NCBI RefSeq assembly: GCF_014203795.1 | Contig: NZ_JACHJU010000005.1 | Coordinates: 62,001-126,000 of the forward strand | DNA from: Streptosporangium album | GTDB taxonomy: Bacteria; Actinomycetota; Actinomycetes; Streptosporangiales; Streptosporangiaceae | DNA: 64,000 nt | Reading direction: 5' to 3' | In this document: in pieces, positions 50,095 to 58,534 of the stretch | Position numbering within the stretch: position 1 is the stretch's first letter | Layout of the letters: every line of letters begins with the position of its first letter | The notes under the pieces: generated by a model | The model's database searches: none | The model's input: only the letters and a program-made list of their open reading frames with translations | Told to the model about the DNA's origin: nothing | Position numbers and translations under genes: made by a program

Positions 50095-50175
50095 GCAACA
50101 GGCATGATGCCGAACTGCCGGCCCCACCGCTGAATCTGAGGTGTCACGGCTCAGCCTTGTCCGCTACAAAAAAGT

Positions 50176-50203
50176 GAACTTGGTTTGTTTTTGAACCCGG
50201 TTC
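50176..50203 (+). promoter_or_regulatory. Operator-like sequence before the TetR gene
   Basis: GAACCCGGTTC (50193-50203) is a perfect palindrome around one C. GAACTTGGTTT (50176-50186) is a weaker copy 17 bases upstream. Both lie within 45 bases of the tetR-type start and may be bound by that protein. Confidence 0.5.
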
Positions 50204-50220
50204 ATGTTTATGCTGCTCGC

Positions 50221-50817
50221 ATGACAGGTCTGCGGGAGCGGAAGAAGGAGCAGACGCGGCGGCGGATCGCCGCGGCGGCGTTGCGGCTGTTCGCCGAGCG
50301 CGGCTTCGACGCGGTGACGATCAACGAGATCGCCGAGGCCGCCGAGGTGGCGAAGGTGACGCTGTTCAAATACTTCCCGACCAAGGAGTCGCTCGTCCTG
50401 CAGGGGGTGGGCGAGGAGGATCTGGCGGGGATCGTCGCCGCGCGGCCCCCCGGGCAGTCGCCGCTGGAGGCGTTGCGGGCGCACTATCGGGCATTCGCCG
50501 CCGAGCCCGCGGCGGCGGTGGACAGGGACGCACTGATCGTCCAGATGCGGGTGATCTTCGACAGCCCCGCGCTCAGCAGCGGTGCGAACGACCTGCTCTA
50601 CGGGCAGCGCCAGGCACTGGCACGGGTGCTGGCCGAAGACAGTGACGGGCTGATGGCCGCTCTGATGGCCGCGCAGATCACCGCCTCCCTGCTGACCCTC
50701 CAGGAGACGTTCTTCCGCCGACTGGTCTCCGGCGCCTCACTGGAAGAGGCCGGCCACCGCCTGGCCGGAGACGTCGAGCTCGCCTTCGACCTGCTGGGAC
50801 ACGGCATCAATCGATAA
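50221..50817 (+). CDS. TetR-family regulator
   Basis: A 198-residue TetR repressor. The DNA-binding part at residues 5-55 reads RERKKEQTRRRIAAAALRLF and ITINEIAEAAEVAKVTLFKYFPTKE (start of the second piece at VTINEIA). The helical ligand domain is of the kind seen near drug or sugar enzymes. The ATG at 50221 lies at the family start; the frame is open to 50185. The next gene, a glycosidase-like protein, begins 13 bases after the stop, so the pair is one operon. Confidence 0.88.
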   Translation: MTGLRERKKEQTRRRIAAAALRLFAERGFDAVTINEIAEAAEVAKVTLFKYFPTKESLVLQGVGEEDLAGIVAARPPGQSPLEALRAHYRAFAAEPAAAVDRDALIVQMRVIFDSPALSSGANDLLYGQRQALARVLAEDSDGLMAALMAAQITASLLTLQETFFRRLVSGASLEEAGHRLAGDVELAFDLLGHGINR

Positions 50818-50830
50818 GGAGAACCGTGAC

Positions 50831-51772
50831 ATGCGCGCCAGAGGGATCAACTACGATACCGGCTTCCTCCCCGGTCAGGACATCACCCGCAAGGTGTTCG
50901 ACCCCGACGCTGTCCGGCACGACATGGGCGTCATCGCCGGTGAGCTGCATTGCGACGCCGTACGGATCTCCGGGGGTGATCCCGCGCGGCTGAGCCTCGC
51001 CGCCGAGCTCGCCGCCGCCGCGGGACTCGAGGTCTGGTTCGCCCCCTTCCCCGTGGACCTCCCGCCCGAGGCGATGCTCTCGTTCTTCGCCGACTGCGCC
51101 GAGCGGGCCGAGGCCCTACGACGCAGCGGGGCCGAGGTGGTCTTCGTGGCCGGGTGCGAGATCAGCGCGTTCGGCGCCGGCTTCATCCCCGGGGCCACAT
51201 ACCGCGACCGGCTGGAGGCGATGACCACCGCCGACCTGGAGTGGTGGACCTCCCTCGGCCCCGTCCTGGAGCGGCTCAACGGCTTTCTGGCCGAGAGCGC
51301 CGACACCGTCAGGGCCCGCTTCGGCGGCCCGGTCACCTATGCGGCGGCCCCGTGGGAGTCCGTCGACTGGGACCCGTTCGACATCGTCGGCGTCGACGCC
51401 TACCGGGCCGCCTACAATGCCGACGCCTTCCAGGAGGAGCTGCGCGGGCACTTCAAGCACGGCAAGCCGGTCGCGGTGACCGAGTTCGGCACCTGCGCCT
51501 ACCGGGGCGCGGGCGAGCGGGGCGGCATGGCCTGGCAGGTGCCGGAGGACGCCGTGCCGGACGAGGGTGAGCAGGTGCGCTATCTCACCCAACTGCTGGA
51601 CGTCTTCGAGGCGGAGGGAGTGGACACCGCGCTCTGGTTCACCTTCGCGGGCTTCCATCACGTCGGGGACAAGGACATCGCCTCCTACGGCGTGGTCAGG
51701 ATGCTCGACCAGAAGCGCTGGGAGCCGAAGGAGGTGTTCCACGCGATGGCGAGCAGATACGCACGCGGCTGA
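50831..51772 (+). CDS. Glycoside-hydrolase-like TIM-barrel protein
   Basis: A 313-residue protein with the outline of a clan GH-A barrel. Early strands read GINYDTGF and CDAVRISGGD. A Glu on a middle strand lies in VFVAGCEISAFG, and a late-strand Glu in VAVTEFGTCAYRG is placed like a nucleophile. WFTFAGFHH and YGVVRMLD close the barrel. There is no signal peptide, so it is cytosolic. From memory, close relatives carry the automatic label abortive infection protein; I see no motif supporting that. GGAG precedes the ATG. It is co-transcribed with the TetR gene. Confidence 0.65.
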   Translation: MRARGINYDTGFLPGQDITRKVFDPDAVRHDMGVIAGELHCDAVRISGGDPARLSLAAELAAAAGLEVWFAPFPVDLPPEAMLSFFADCAERAEALRRSGAEVVFVAGCEISAFGAGFIPGATYRDRLEAMTTADLEWWTSLGPVLERLNGFLAESADTVRARFGGPVTYAAAPWESVDWDPFDIVGVDAYRAAYNADAFQEELRGHFKHGKPVAVTEFGTCAYRGAGERGGMAWQVPEDAVPDEGEQVRYLTQLLDVFEAEGVDTALWFTFAGFHHVGDKDIASYGVVRMLDQKRWEPKEVFHAMASRYARG

Positions 51773-52201
51773 GTCATCTGACGAGATCGGCGATCAGCTA
51801 AGTTGCCTCAGATCGCGTGACAGGCCGCCATCCGCGCGCTTGCCGTCCAATCTGAGGCACCGCAGATCAACTCCATCTCCGCGACCATGAACAGCGGCTT
51901 GTCGGCCATCCGCTAGAGGGTCTTGGGGGCGCCCTGGCGGATCGGCCGGAAGATCGGTACGGATTTTGGCGGTAGGGCTGGTTCGCCTGCGGAGGCCTCT
52001 GGAAGGGCTGATGTTTCCGCAGCTCAGGGCAGTCGGCCCCTGGTCCGATAGAGGCGGCGGAAACGGCTGCACTGTCGGGTCTGGCTCCCGGAACGCCGCA
52101 GGTGGCGGCCTCTACCGCTAATTTCCGCACCGGTTCTCCCCGAAGGCCAACAGCTCAATCCCGCCTGAAGAGCATCGCCGAATTTGCTGGACACGCCATG
52201 A
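51773..52201. other. Gene-free stretch with short repeats
   Basis: No convincing gene. It contains an inverted pair GCCTCAGAT (about 51815) and ATCTGAGGC (about 51852) related to the repeats upstream of tetR, and several scattered TTTCCGC/GCGGAAA motifs. The overall composition is similar to the neighbours. Confidence 0.4.
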
Positions 52202-52215
52202 CATGACTAGTCATG
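52202..52215 (+). promoter_or_regulatory. Palindromic operator before the PadR gene
   Basis: CATGACTAGTCATG is a perfect 14-base palindrome. Neighbouring CATGACA and CTATGACT form partial further half-sites. It ends 12 bases before the chosen PadR start, so binding would block transcription. PadR-family proteins typically autoregulate through such sites. Confidence 0.65.
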
Positions 52216-52226
52216 CTATGACTATT

Positions 52227-52856
52227 ATGAGTCCACGCACCCCAGCCAAACGTTCCTCCCTCGGCCTGATCGTGCTCGGCATGCTCACCGAGGAGTCCAT
52301 GCACGTGTACCGGATGCAGAAGCTCATCGAGCAGTACGGCAAGACCCGCGTCGTCAACGTGCGGTCGCGGTTCAGCCTGTACCAGATGGTCGAGCGCCTC
52401 GAGCGCCTCGGACTGGTCGAGGCCTGCCAGACAGAGAGCACGGAGAGCCACCCCGACCGCATCATCTACGCGATCACCGACGCCGGGCGCGAGACCGCGG
52501 TCCAGTGGCTGCGCGAGATGCTGTCCACAACGGGCGGCCAGTCTTCGGAGTTCATCGCCGCCGTGTCGGTGCTGGTGGGCCTGACCCCCGACGACGCACG
52601 CACGCAACTCGAGCTCCGCGCGGCCAATCTCGCGGCCGGGCTCGCCGACACCGAGGCGCAGCTCGCCGCCGGCCCGGACCTGCCCCGGCTGTTCCTGCTG
52701 GAGGAGGAGTATCGCAAAACGGTCCTGACGGCCGAGCTGGGCTGGGTCCGTTCAGTGATCGAGGACCTGCGAATGGGCCGCCTGACCTGGGACGAGCAGT
52801 GGCGGCGCGGCATCTCTGCCCAATTCACACCCTGCGAGGAGGAGAACGACAAATGA
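52227..52856 (+). CDS. PadR-family regulator
   Basis: A 209-residue PadR protein. The winged helix at residues about 12-90 reads SSLGLIVLGMLTEESMHVYRMQKLIEQYGK, SLYQMVERLERLGLVEA and RIIYAITDAGRE (shortened here). A C-terminal helical dimerisation part follows, with LLEEEYRKTVLTAELGWV. The ATG at 52227 is chosen because an upstream ATG at 52203 lies inside the operator palindrome. No ribosome site is visible, so the mRNA may be leaderless. The stop overlaps the alpha/beta hydrolase start (ATGA). Confidence 0.85.
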   Translation: MSPRTPAKRSSLGLIVLGMLTEESMHVYRMQKLIEQYGKTRVVNVRSRFSLYQMVERLERLGLVEACQTESTESHPDRIIYAITDAGRETAVQWLREMLSTTGGQSSEFIAAVSVLVGLTPDDARTQLELRAANLAAGLADTEAQLAAGPDLPRLFLLEEEYRKTVLTAELGWVRSVIEDLRMGRLTWDEQWRRGISAQFTPCEEENDK

Positions 52857-53665
52857 GCCATCTGACCGTGCCAGGCGCGAGCCTGTACTACGAGGTGACC
52901 GGATCCGGTCCGGTGCTGCTGATGATCGCCGGCGGCACGGACGACGCCCGCGACTACGCCGACGTGGCCCCACTGCTCGCCGACGCGTACACCGTGGTGA
53001 CCTACGACTGCCGCGGCAACTCCCGCAGCCACCCCGACGACCCGTCGCTCGATGTGCCGGTCGAGGTGCACGCCGACGACGCCCATCGGTTACTGCTGGC
53101 CGTCGGGGAGGATCCGGCGTTCGTGTTCGGCAACAGCAGCGGCGCCCAGATCGGCCTCGCCCTCACCGCCACCAACCCCGGCGGCGTGCACACCGTGGTG
53201 GCCCACGAGCCCCCCGCCGCGAAGCTCCTGCCGGATGGCGACCCGCGCCGCGAACTCCCCGAAGAGGTCTACGACCTTTACCGGCAGTACGGCGCCGGCC
53301 CGGCGATCAGCGCGCTCGCCGCCGGCACCGGCCTGGCCGGCGGCCCCGCACCCGAGAGCCCGCAGGCCGCCGAACGGATGCAGGATAAGCTCGCCCGGAT
53401 GGGCGACAACGTCGAGTTCTTCCTCGCCCACACAGCGCTGCAGTTCACGACCTTCCTGCCCGACATCGCCCGGCTGGGCGCCGCCTCGTCCCGCGTGGTT
53501 GTGGCCGTCGGGGAAGGCTCGGCTGGCCAATTCGCCCACGACGCGGGCCTGGCCCTGGCCGGCCGCCTCGGGACCAAGACGGAGCCCTTCCCCGGCGGCC
53601 ATTCGGCGCCCGTCACCCACCCGACGGCCTTCGCCCGCAAGCTGCGCGAGGTGCTCCGGGTGTGA
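52853..53665 (+). CDS. Alpha/beta hydrolase coupled to PadR
   Basis: A 270-residue alpha/beta hydrolase. It shows the oxyanion region VLLMIAGGTDDARDY, YDCRGNSRS, the nucleophile Ser95 in VFGNSSGAQIG, and a C-terminal catalytic His in PFPGGHSAPVTHP. The elbow GNSSG fits GxSxG. The ATGA overlap with padR and GAGGAG upstream fix the start. Such PadR-hydrolase pairs are usually detoxification or small-molecule ester cassettes; the substrate is unknown. Confidence 0.86.
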   Translation: MSHLTVPGASLYYEVTGSGPVLLMIAGGTDDARDYADVAPLLADAYTVVTYDCRGNSRSHPDDPSLDVPVEVHADDAHRLLLAVGEDPAFVFGNSSGAQIGLALTATNPGGVHTVVAHEPPAAKLLPDGDPRRELPEEVYDLYRQYGAGPAISALAAGTGLAGGPAPESPQAAERMQDKLARMGDNVEFFLAHTALQFTTFLPDIARLGAASSRVVVAVGEGSAGQFAHDAGLALAGRLGTKTEPFPGGHSAPVTHPTAFARKLREVLRV

Positions 53666-53707
53666 GCGGTCAGCGCTCCGGCGGGGCGGCCGTTACGACC
53701 ACCTCAC

Positions 53708-54400
53708 TTACCAGGGGACCGGGCCGGCGGCGTCGAAGTAATCTCCGGTGGGTCCGTCTGGACCGACCTGCGCCATACGGACGATGATCTCGGCGCCCTC
53801 CTCGACGGTCTGCGTACCCCTGTGGCCGTTCAGGCCGGTTGCGGTGTAGTCCGGCTCAACGCAATTGATCCGCATGCCCGGGAACGCCTTCGCGTACTGC
53901 ACGGTGATCATGTTGACCGTGGTCTTCGACGCCGGATAAGCGACGCCCGGGTAGGCGTACGCCGGGGTGTCGGGGGTGGTGACGAGGGTCTTCGAGCCCA
54001 GGCCGCTGCTCACGTTCACCACGACCGGGGCGGCGGACCGTTGCGGCAGCGGCAGGAATGCGTGGGTGACGCGCACCACGCCGAAGACGTTCGTCTCGGA
54101 CAGCGGCCGCAGCATATCGGCGGTCACCTCCGCGGCGTCCGTCGGTGTTCCTTCGATGCCGGCGTTGTTGACCAGCGCGTCGAGGCCGCCGGCCGCCTCG
54201 ACGGTCTTCGCCGCAGCCGCGACGGACGCGTCGTCGGTGACGTCGATGACGACCATCCGCGCCCCCAGCTGTTCGGCGGCCCGTCGCCCGCGCTCTGGGT
54301 CCCGGCCGCCTACGTAGACGGTGTGGCCTGCCGCGATGAACCGGCGGGCGGTCTCGAAGCCGAGCCCCTTGTTCGCTCCGGTGATCAGTGCCGTAGTCAT
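53708..54400 (-). CDS. Short-chain dehydrogenase/reductase
   Basis: A 230-residue classical SDR. The NADP-binding TGANKGLG lies at residues 7-14, followed by NNAG in LDALVNNAGIEG, the catalytic Ser in VVNVSSGLGS, and YPASK supplying Tyr and Lys. GGAGG precedes the ATG at 54400. The open frame further upstream is not SDR-like. A broken XRE regulator gene lies divergently 100 bases away, the position where an SDR/MmyB-type regulator pair is often found. Confidence 0.88.
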   Translation of the reverse strand: MTTALITGANKGLGFETARRFIAAGHTVYVGGRDPERGRRAAEQLGARMVVIDVTDDASVAAAAKTVEAAGGLDALVNNAGIEGTPTDAAEVTADMLRPLSETNVFGVVRVTHAFLPLPQRSAAPVVVNVSSGLGSKTLVTTPDTPAYAYPGVAYPASKTTVNMITVQYAKAFPGMRINCVEPDYTATGLNGHRGTQTVEEGAEIIVRMAQVGPDGPTGDYFDAAGPVPW

Positions 54401-54501
54401 GCCTCCAGGTTCCGGTCCGGCGGTGTGGTCAGCCAGGCGTCCCGTCTTCCCGGGACTGCCAGTACCAGGCATATCCGCGCGGGGTGGTGCACAGTGGTGG
54501 C

Positions 54502-54659
54502 ATGGCGACCACGGAGTTCGGGCAGACGGTGCGGCGCTGGCGCGACCGGGTCCCCCCGGAGGCGGCCATGGGCGCGCGGCCGGGCCGCGCCGCGAGGAGC
54601 TGGCCCTGCTGGCCGGTCGGGGAAGAGGGCGCTCTACGTACCACCGGTACAAGGCGTGA
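54502..54659 (+). pseudogene. XRE regulator relic beside the SDR gene
   Basis: From the ATG at 54502 the frame encodes TEFGQTVRRWRDRVPPEAA, the first helix region of MmyB-like XRE proteins. After a short GC-rich stretch a different frame gives RREELALLAGR, and then STYHRYKA and a stop. This is the start of the helix-turn-helix and a vestige of its end. The frameshift and deletion leave no functional DNA-binding domain. The SDR regulator is therefore lost. Confidence 0.65.
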
Positions 54660-54674
54660 CAATGATAACGAACT

Positions 54675-54689
54675 TGACAATCATTTTCA
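54675..54689 (+). promoter_or_regulatory. Zur-box-like site before the broken znuA
   Basis: TGACAATCATTTTCA matches the actinobacterial Zur/Fur-type pattern TGANAATNATTNTCA at every fixed position. A weaker copy (TGACAATGATAACGA) starts at 54657. The site is about 60 bases before the znuA start. Zinc-dependent repression is inferred from the pattern and the zinc genes. Confidence 0.75.
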
Positions 54690-54747
54690 TTGAGTGGAGG
54701 ATGCCGGCGAATCCCCTGATAGCAGCATCAAAAGGAAGAAGTGCCCC

Positions 54748-55524
54748 GTGTTCTCGCCCCGGAGCAGCCTCGCCACAAGTGTCGGATTGATCGCGTTGCT
54801 GGCCACAGCCTGCGCTCAGACCGATACCGCTCAGGCGTCCTCGTCCACGGCCGCAGCCGGCCAGGCCGCGACTGCGGCGGCGGCCGGTCCGCTCAGGGGG
54901 GGCGCCACCACTACGCAGGTCGCTGACTTCGCCCGCAGCGTCGGCGGCGACAAGGTCGCCGTCACCCAGATCCTCAAGCCGAACGTCGACCCGCACGACT
55001 ACGAGCCCTCGCCCGCCGGCATCCGGGCCGTCGCGGACGCCGACGTCGTGGTCAAGAACGGCGTGGGCCTGGAGAGGTGGCTGGACCAGGTCATCTCCTC
55101 GGCCGGATTCAAGGGGCAGGTCGTAGACGCCAGCCAGGGCGTGGCCATCCGTAAGGGCGACGGCTCGGCGGAGGAGGCCGCGGGCGACCCGCACATCTGG
55201 CACAACCCGCAGAACGTCAAGATCATGGCGGCGAACATCGAGAAGGCCTTCGCCGCCAAGGACGCCCCTGACGCCGCCGCCTACCAGGCCGACCTGGACG
55301 CCTACAGCGCCAAGCTGGACGCCCTGGACGCCGACATCGCCCAGCGCATCGACGCGATCCCCGCCGACCGGCGCAAACCGGTGACCAATCATGACGTGTC
55401 CGGCTACTACATCGACCGCTACCGCCTGACGTTCGTCGGCTCCATCACCCCCAGCTTCGACACCTCCGCCGAGCTGTCGGCCAAGCAGACCTCCGATGGA
55501 GCATGCCGGTGTCGCCTACGGTGA
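54748..55524 (+). pseudogene. Zinc ABC binding lipoprotein (ZnuA-like), C-terminus lost
   Basis: The GTG at 54748 (AAGGAAG upstream) starts a signal peptide with lipobox LLATAC. A cluster A-I metal-binding protein follows: VGGDKVAVTQILKPNVDPHDYEP with the first His ligand, GDPHIWHNPQNVK with further His ligands, and TNHDVSGYYIDRY. After TPSFDTSAELSAKQ, about residue 245, the family sequence stops and 10 unrelated residues lead to a stop. The last roughly 70 residues, with the final ligand, are missing. The ATPase remnant begins 30 bases before the stop, so a deletion fused the two genes. Confidence 0.78.
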
Positions 55525-55829
55525 CGTGCCGGTGCTGGAGAAGATTCACGGCCTCGTCCATCCGGGCGAGGGGGTCGCGTTGATCGGCCCCAACGGGGCG
55601 GGAAAGTCGACCCTCATCAAGGCGATCCTCGGCCTGGTCCCGGTCGGGCGGGCAGCGCCAGCGGGTGCTGCCCGCCCGGGCGATCGCCGCCCAGCCGCGG
55701 CTGCTGCTGCTGGACGAGCCGTTCAACGGTGTCGACGCCATCGGCCGGCGCGCCCTGCTGGAGGCGATCACCACCCTCAAGGACCACGGCGCGAGTGTGG
55801 TGCACCTGTCGTACGACGGCCTCACGTGA
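55496..55829 (+). pseudogene. Zinc ABC ATPase (ZnuC-like), internally deleted and truncated
   Basis: The first frame encodes GVAYGDVPVLEKIHG and Walker A LIGPNGAGKSTLIKAILGLV. A jump to another frame gives GQRQRVLPARAIAAQPRLLL and LDEPFNGVDAIGRR, the end of the signature and Walker B, then a short tail and TGA at 55827-55829. About 80 residues between the two motifs, including the Q-loop and most of the helical domain, are gone, and the H-switch region is altered. No znuB permease gene follows. The zinc importer is dead. Confidence 0.78.
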
Positions 55830-55912
55830 TCGGTACGGCCCACATCAGGGTCTGGTGATCGCTTCCGAAATTGTGATGCGATCTCATGGCACATTGAAAA
55901 CAGGCCAAACTA

Positions 55913-55927
55913 TGAAAATTATTATCA
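55913..55927 (+). promoter_or_regulatory. Zur-box-like site before the Nik/Opp-type importer
   Basis: TGAAAATTATTATCA matches TGANAATNATTNTCA at every fixed position. It lies in a short AT-rich patch, 83 bases before the GTG start of the binding-protein gene. It shares the pattern with 54675-54689, so the intact importer and the dead znu genes appear to be under one zinc regulator. Confidence 0.75.
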
Positions 55928-56009
55928 TTTTTATTCACGTTGCGCTGTGGGTTGCCCAGGCGACTCGGCGATATGTGACCCGTTGTGCTCTACCGCAAAG
56001 GATGATCAT

Positions 56010-57614
56010 GTGAACAGGAGTCGGCGCGGGTTGCGCTTTCCGGTCCTGATGAGGACGTGCGGAGGCATCCGGCCCAGGGCCATGGCCGTGCTGGGGGCGG
56101 TCCTGCTGGCCGCCCTGGTGGCCTGCGGCGGCCGGGGAGACGCGGGGCAGGAGGCAGGGCGGCTCACCCTCGCCGCTCCACGCGATCTCGCGGCGGGCCC
56201 GGAGGATCCATACTTCACCCATCGCACGTTGCGGGTGTGGGAGCCCCTGGTGACCCTGGACGACAGGATGCGCCCGGCCCCGGCGCTGGCGACGGGATGG
56301 GAGCATTCCGACGGGGGCCGGAGATGGACGTTCACCCTGCGCGGCGGTGTGAGGTTCAGCGACGGGACGCCGTTGACCGCCGAGGCGGTCGTCGTCAACA
56401 TCGAGCGGTTCCGGCGGATCGCGCCCAGGCCGTCCGCCTTCTTCAGCCTCGACGCGGGGATGGAAGCGGCCTACGGCAAGCTCACCGGAGTGCGAGCCGA
56501 GGGCGGGAAGGTCGTGTTCATCTTGGCCGAGCCGGTGGCCGACCTGCCTGCGAGGCTGGCCGACTTCTACAGCATGATCCAGGCTCCGTCGGCGTTCAAG
56601 GCCGATGGAGACTTCGCCGGCAAGCCGGTGGGCACGGGGCCGTACACGCTGGTCTCCTGGTCGAAGGACCGGCAGGTGGAACTGGCGGCCAACCCGGGCT
56701 ACTGGGGCGGCAAGCCGGCCTTCGACAAGATCGTGGTGAAGACGATCCCCGACGCCAACGCGCGGGTGGCGGCGTTGCGGGCCGGTGAGGTCGCGGGGCT
56801 GATCGACAAGGGGGCCCTGCTTCCCGGGCAGGTCGCCGCAGTCGCCGCCGACGGCAGGTTCCGGATCACTCGCTCTCCCTCCGTGCTCACCCATTACCTG
56901 ACCTTCAACGCCTCCCGCAAGCCGTTCGCGGATCCGAGGTTGCGTGAGGCGGTGGATCTGGCGATCGACAGGGAGTCCATCGCGGACAAGCTGCTGGCGG
57001 GTACGGCGACGCCGGGGTCGCCGTTCCTCTCACCGATCTTCGGAGCCCTTTCCGATCCCGGCGTCCGCACGGCCCACGATCCCGCCAGGGCTCGCGAGCT
57101 CGTCGGCGCGGCCGGTCGTCCGGCCGAGCCGGTCTCCATCCTGATCTCCTCCTCCGAGACCGGCCAGTTCCCCTACGCCGACATCGCCGAGGTGCTGCGG
57201 GCCGGTCTGGAGGAGGTGGGCCTGCCCGCCCGCGTGAACGTGGTCGAGGCGACCAAGGCGGTGATGGAGGCCGGCGACTACGACATCTTCCTGAGCGCCT
57301 ACAGCGTGCCCAACGGCGATCCGGACTACCTGTTCCGCCGGTTCCTGCGCTCGGACGCGGCCTGGAACCACGACCGCAACCTCGGCTACCGCAGCGACGT
57401 GTTCGACCGGCTGATCGACCGGGCCGCGGCCACCGGCGCCGTGGCCGAGCGCCGTGAGCTCTACCATGAGGTCCAGCGGCTGCTCGCCGCCGACCGGCCG
57501 ATGATCCCGCTCGCCTACCAGGACAACCCGGTGGCGATGAGCACCTCGGTGACGGGCCTCGCGCAGAATCCGCTGTACCTGGTCGATCTCGCGAAGCTGG
57601 CGCCGTCGCGGTGA
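56010..57614 (+). CDS. Nickel/peptide-type ABC binding lipoprotein, Zur-boxed
   Basis: A 534-residue family 5 extracellular solute-binding protein. The lipobox reads AALVACGG (Cys near residue 39). The domain starts RLTLAAPRDLAAGPEDPYF, has the signature region GWEHSDGGRRWTFTLRGGVRFSDG and LTAEAVVVNIER, and later GTGPYTLVSW and HYLTFNASRKPFADPRLREAVD. GTG at 56010 has AAAGGA upstream. Relatives bind nickel, peptides, opines or metallophores. The Zur-like box suggests zinc-chelate uptake here. The next gene overlaps by four bases. Confidence 0.85.
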   Translation: MNRSRRGLRFPVLMRTCGGIRPRAMAVLGAVLLAALVACGGRGDAGQEAGRLTLAAPRDLAAGPEDPYFTHRTLRVWEPLVTLDDRMRPAPALATGWEHSDGGRRWTFTLRGGVRFSDGTPLTAEAVVVNIERFRRIAPRPSAFFSLDAGMEAAYGKLTGVRAEGGKVVFILAEPVADLPARLADFYSMIQAPSAFKADGDFAGKPVGTGPYTLVSWSKDRQVELAANPGYWGGKPAFDKIVVKTIPDANARVAALRAGEVAGLIDKGALLPGQVAAVAADGRFRITRSPSVLTHYLTFNASRKPFADPRLREAVDLAIDRESIADKLLAGTATPGSPFLSPIFGALSDPGVRTAHDPARARELVGAAGRPAEPVSILISSSETGQFPYADIAEVLRAGLEEVGLPARVNVVEATKAVMEAGDYDIFLSAYSVPNGDPDYLFRRFLRSDAAWNHDRNLGYRSDVFDRLIDRAAATGAVAERRELYHEVQRLLAADRPMIPLAYQDNPVAMSTSVTGLAQNPLYLVDLAKLAPSR

Positions 57615-58534
57615 CCGCCGCCCTGCGGCGTGTGGCGGAGACGCTCCTCGTCCTGCTGGTGCTGTCGGTGCTGACCTTCCTCCTGACGTCACTGGCGCCC
57701 GGGGACCCGGCGGAGGAGATCCTCCGCCGGGGCGGCATCCAGCCCACGGCGGAGAGCGTGGCCGTTCTGCGGGGCGAGCTCGGCCTCGACCAGCCGCTTT
57801 TCTCCCAGTACCTTCAGTGGACGCTCGGCGTTCTGCGGGGCGACTTCGGCCGTTCCAACGTCGATCGCGCGCCGGTGGCCGCTGAGATCCTGTCACGAGT
57901 CCCGGCGACGCTGCGGCTGGCCGGGACGGCCTCGCTCATCGCGGTCGGGCTGGCCGTGCTCGTGTCGGTCCGCGCCGCGCTGCGGCCGCGTGCCCTCGAC
58001 AGCCGGATCGCGAAGGTCGCGACAGTGGCGATCGCCGCCGTCCCGCCGTACATCTCCGGCATCCTGCTGATCAGCGTGTTCGCCATCGGCCTGCGGGCCC
58101 TGCCGACCGGTGGAGACGGCTCTCCGGGAGCCGTGATCCTGCCCGCGCTCACTCTCGGCCTGGCAGGGACGGCCACGCTGCTGCGACTGCTACGGGCCGA
58201 TCTGGCGGCCGCCGCGCGGCAGCCCTTCGTCAAGCTCGCCGTGGCGAAGGGGCTGACCGCGCGCCGCACCATCGTGGTGCACATGCTGCGCGTGGCCGCC
58301 CCCGGTGCGATCACCGCGGCCGGGGTCGTGCTCACCGAACTGCTGGCCGGTGCGGTGATCGTCGAGACCCTGTTCGCCTGGCCCGGTGTGGGACAGCTCG
58401 CGGTGGCGGCGATCCGGCAGCGGGACATCCCGATGGTTCAGGCATATGTGCTGCTCACCGCGCTTGCCACCGTGCTGGTCCTGACCCTGGCCGATCTGTG
58501 CGTGTCGGCAGCCGACCCTCGGGCGCGACGATGA
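57611..58534 (+). CDS. ABC permease, NikB/DppB-like
   Basis: A 307-residue permease of the nickel/peptide class with six membrane segments. The N-terminal VLLVLSVLTFLLTSLAPGDP is typical of DppB/NikB. The EAA loop reads FVKLAVAKGLTARRTIVVHM and is followed by LLAGAVIVETLFAWPGVGQL. GTG overlaps the binding-protein stop (GTGA). It forms a channel with the next gene's product. Confidence 0.87.
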   Translation: MTAALRRVAETLLVLLVLSVLTFLLTSLAPGDPAEEILRRGGIQPTAESVAVLRGELGLDQPLFSQYLQWTLGVLRGDFGRSNVDRAPVAAEILSRVPATLRLAGTASLIAVGLAVLVSVRAALRPRALDSRIAKVATVAIAAVPPYISGILLISVFAIGLRALPTGGDGSPGAVILPALTLGLAGTATLLRLLRADLAAAARQPFVKLAVAKGLTARRTIVVHMLRVAAPGAITAAGVVLTELLAGAVIVETLFAWPGVGQLAVAAIRQRDIPMVQAYVLLTALATVLVLTLADLCVSAADPRARR

